NCBI GenBank assembly: GCA_045805385.1
Contig: JBJMLG010000090.1
Coordinates: 1 to 23,523, forward strand
Origin: JADGHQ01 sp045805385
GTDB taxonomy: Bacteria; Actinomycetota; Thermoleophilia; Solirubrobacterales; Thermoleophilaceae
DNA length: 23,523 nt
Direction of reading: 5' to 3'
Shown here one piece after another: positions 22,737 through 23,523 of this stretch (position 1 is its first letter; each line of letters begins with the position of its first letter). A program made the translations under genes and the position numbers. A model generated the notes under the pieces. The model was not told the origin of the DNA, did not search any database, and saw only the letters and a program-made list of their open reading frames with translations.

Positions 22737-23523
22737 GTGTCAGCCCAGCCCGCCGTCTCGGTGATCGTGCCGACGCACAACCGAGCGGACTACCTCGCGG
22801 TCACGCTGCGGTCGCTCGAGCGCCAGGATGTCGAAGAGCCGTACGAGGTGATCGTCGTGGACGACAGCTCCACGGACACCACTCGTGAGGTGGTCGAGCA
22901 CCACGGCGCGCGCTACCTGCTGCAGGACCCGCCGCGAGGTGCCAACGCCGCGCGCAACGCAGGCGCCGCCGCCGCGAGCTCCGACCTGATCGCGCTCGTG
23001 GACGACGACGTGGATGCACCGCCGGGCTGGCTGCGCGCGCTCGTGGAGGGAGCGGCTCGGCACCCCGACGCTGAGGCGTTCGGCGGACCGATCCGCGCTC
23101 GCTTCGACGGCCCCGCTCCGCGTGGCTGCGGCCGCGAGCTGCCGCCCATCACAACGCTCGACCTCGGCTCCGACGACCACGAGGCGGACCTCGTGTGGAG
23201 CGCCAACATGCTGCTGCGCAAGGGAGCGCTCGAACGCGTCGGCGGGTTCGACGAGAGCCTCCCCACCGGCGGCGACGAGGAGGAGTGGCTCAGGCGGCTG
23301 CAGTCGCAGGGCGGCCGCGTGGTGTACCTGGCGGGCGCCTGGCTGGAGCACCGCCGCGCAGGGCACGACGCGCGCCTTCGCTCGCTCATGCGGAGCGCCT
23401 ACCACCGCGGGCGCAACCTCCGCGCCTACGACGCGCGACGCGGCGCCGCACCCACGCTCGGCCACGAGCTGCGAGTGCTCGCCGGTTGCGGCTGGCACAC
23501 GCTGCGGCGCGCCTGCCCGCAGG
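22737..23523 (+). CDS. GT2 glycosyltransferase, 3'-truncated
   Basis: The frame is open from GTG 22737 to the window edge, giving 262 residues so far. Motifs are VSVIVPTHNRADYLAVTLRS, then EVIVVDDSSTDTTREVVEHH, GANAARNAGAAAA, and ALVDDDVDAPPGWL as the metal site. VWSANMLLRKGALERVGGFD and TGGDEEEWLRRLQSQGG follow, holding the likely catalytic acidic residues. This is a typical GT2 of rhamnosyl- or other sugar-transferring type in surface-glycan clusters. The long minus-strand open frame opposite is a shadow. The GTG is preferred because TAACCT sits 6 bases before it and no other start fits the N-terminus. The rest of the gene lies beyond the window. Confidence 0.93.
   Translation, partial: MSAQPAVSVIVPTHNRADYLAVTLRSLERQDVEEPYEVIVVDDSSTDTTREVVEHHGARYLLQDPPRGANAARNAGAAAASSDLIALVDDDVDAPPGWLRALVEGAARHPDAEAFGGPIRARFDGPAPRGCGRELPPITTLDLGSDDHEADLVWSANMLLRKGALERVGGFDESLPTGGDEEEWLRRLQSQGGRVVYLAGAWLEHRRAGHDARLRSLMRSAYHRGRNLRAYDARRGAAPTLGHELRVLAGCGWHTLRRACPQ

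Noticed and set aside
22740..23498. 252-residue minus-strand frame at the right edge
   Set aside because: Opposite strand of a clear GT2 (22737 onward) that has all family motifs; the minus frame has none.
1..23523. tRNA, rRNA, CRISPR, insertion sequence, attachment site, riboswitch
   Set aside because: No cloverleaf with a matching anticodon arm, no regular repeat array, no transposase or integrase, and no gap longer than 131 bp that could hold a structured leader was noticed by eye.

Overview
The window is very GC-rich DNA with almost no non-coding space (longest gap 131 bp). It uses many GTG and TTG starts, joins genes by 1-8 bp overlaps, and often has a TANNNT hexamer directly before a start codon with no Shine-Dalgarno sequence. 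This points to a high-GC actinomycete. The gene types and low-complexity Ala/Arg/Gly-rich tails suggest the Thermoleophilia/Solirubrobacterales side, but this lineage guess is inference from sequence style only.

Almost everything belongs to a surface-glycan (exopolysaccharide, cell-wall polysaccharide or glycoprotein glycan) locus. Left to right: a 5'-truncated WsaF-like glycosyltransferase coupled to a large GT-C-like membrane protein with a C-terminal beta-rich sugar-binding-like region (2-3087, +). Next is a minus-strand operon of an LPG_synthase_TM protein, a DUF2142 polytopic protein and a small bitopic protein (6300-3043). Divergent from it is a GT2 transferase (6333-7031). Canonical GDP-mannose 4,6-dehydratase follows (8047-7028, -). 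A GT2 and a MurJ/Wzx-type flippase come next (8075-10422, +), then a GT2/DUF2304 pair (11565-10412, -). A tight minus operon encodes a methyltransferase, a divergent Gmd-like SDR, a GT4 and GDP-L-fucose synthase (15555-11663). A plus operon encodes WecG/TagA, a nucleotide-sugar dehydrogenase, an NDP-sugar SDR and a second copy of the GT2 (15687-19505). Two genes that do not look glycan-related follow (SnoaL-like and VOC-like, 19556-20500). The window ends with two coupled glycosyltransferases (22660-20508, -) and a 3'-truncated GT2 (22737 to the edge, +).

Together the genes can be read as a pathway. Gmd and Fcl make GDP-L-fucose. The dehydrogenase makes a hexuronate (possibly ManNAcA) for WecG. 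Several GT4 and GT2 enzymes extend a lipid-linked glycan and the MOP-family flippase exports it. The GT2s next to LPG_TM and DUF2304 membrane proteins may make and deliver polyprenyl-phosphate sugars to the GT-C-like proteins outside the membrane. No initiating phosphoglycosyl transferase, Wzz, or clear Wzy is seen in the window. No tRNA, rRNA, CRISPR array, transposase or insertion sequence was recognised.

The most unusual signals are the recurrent leaderless-type promoters, including one shared by two divergent genes and one built on a stop codon; the two strongly conserved GT2 paralogues 11.8 kb apart; the second Gmd-like enzyme lacking the canonical loop; and the GT-C-like protein fused to a sugar-binding-like domain.
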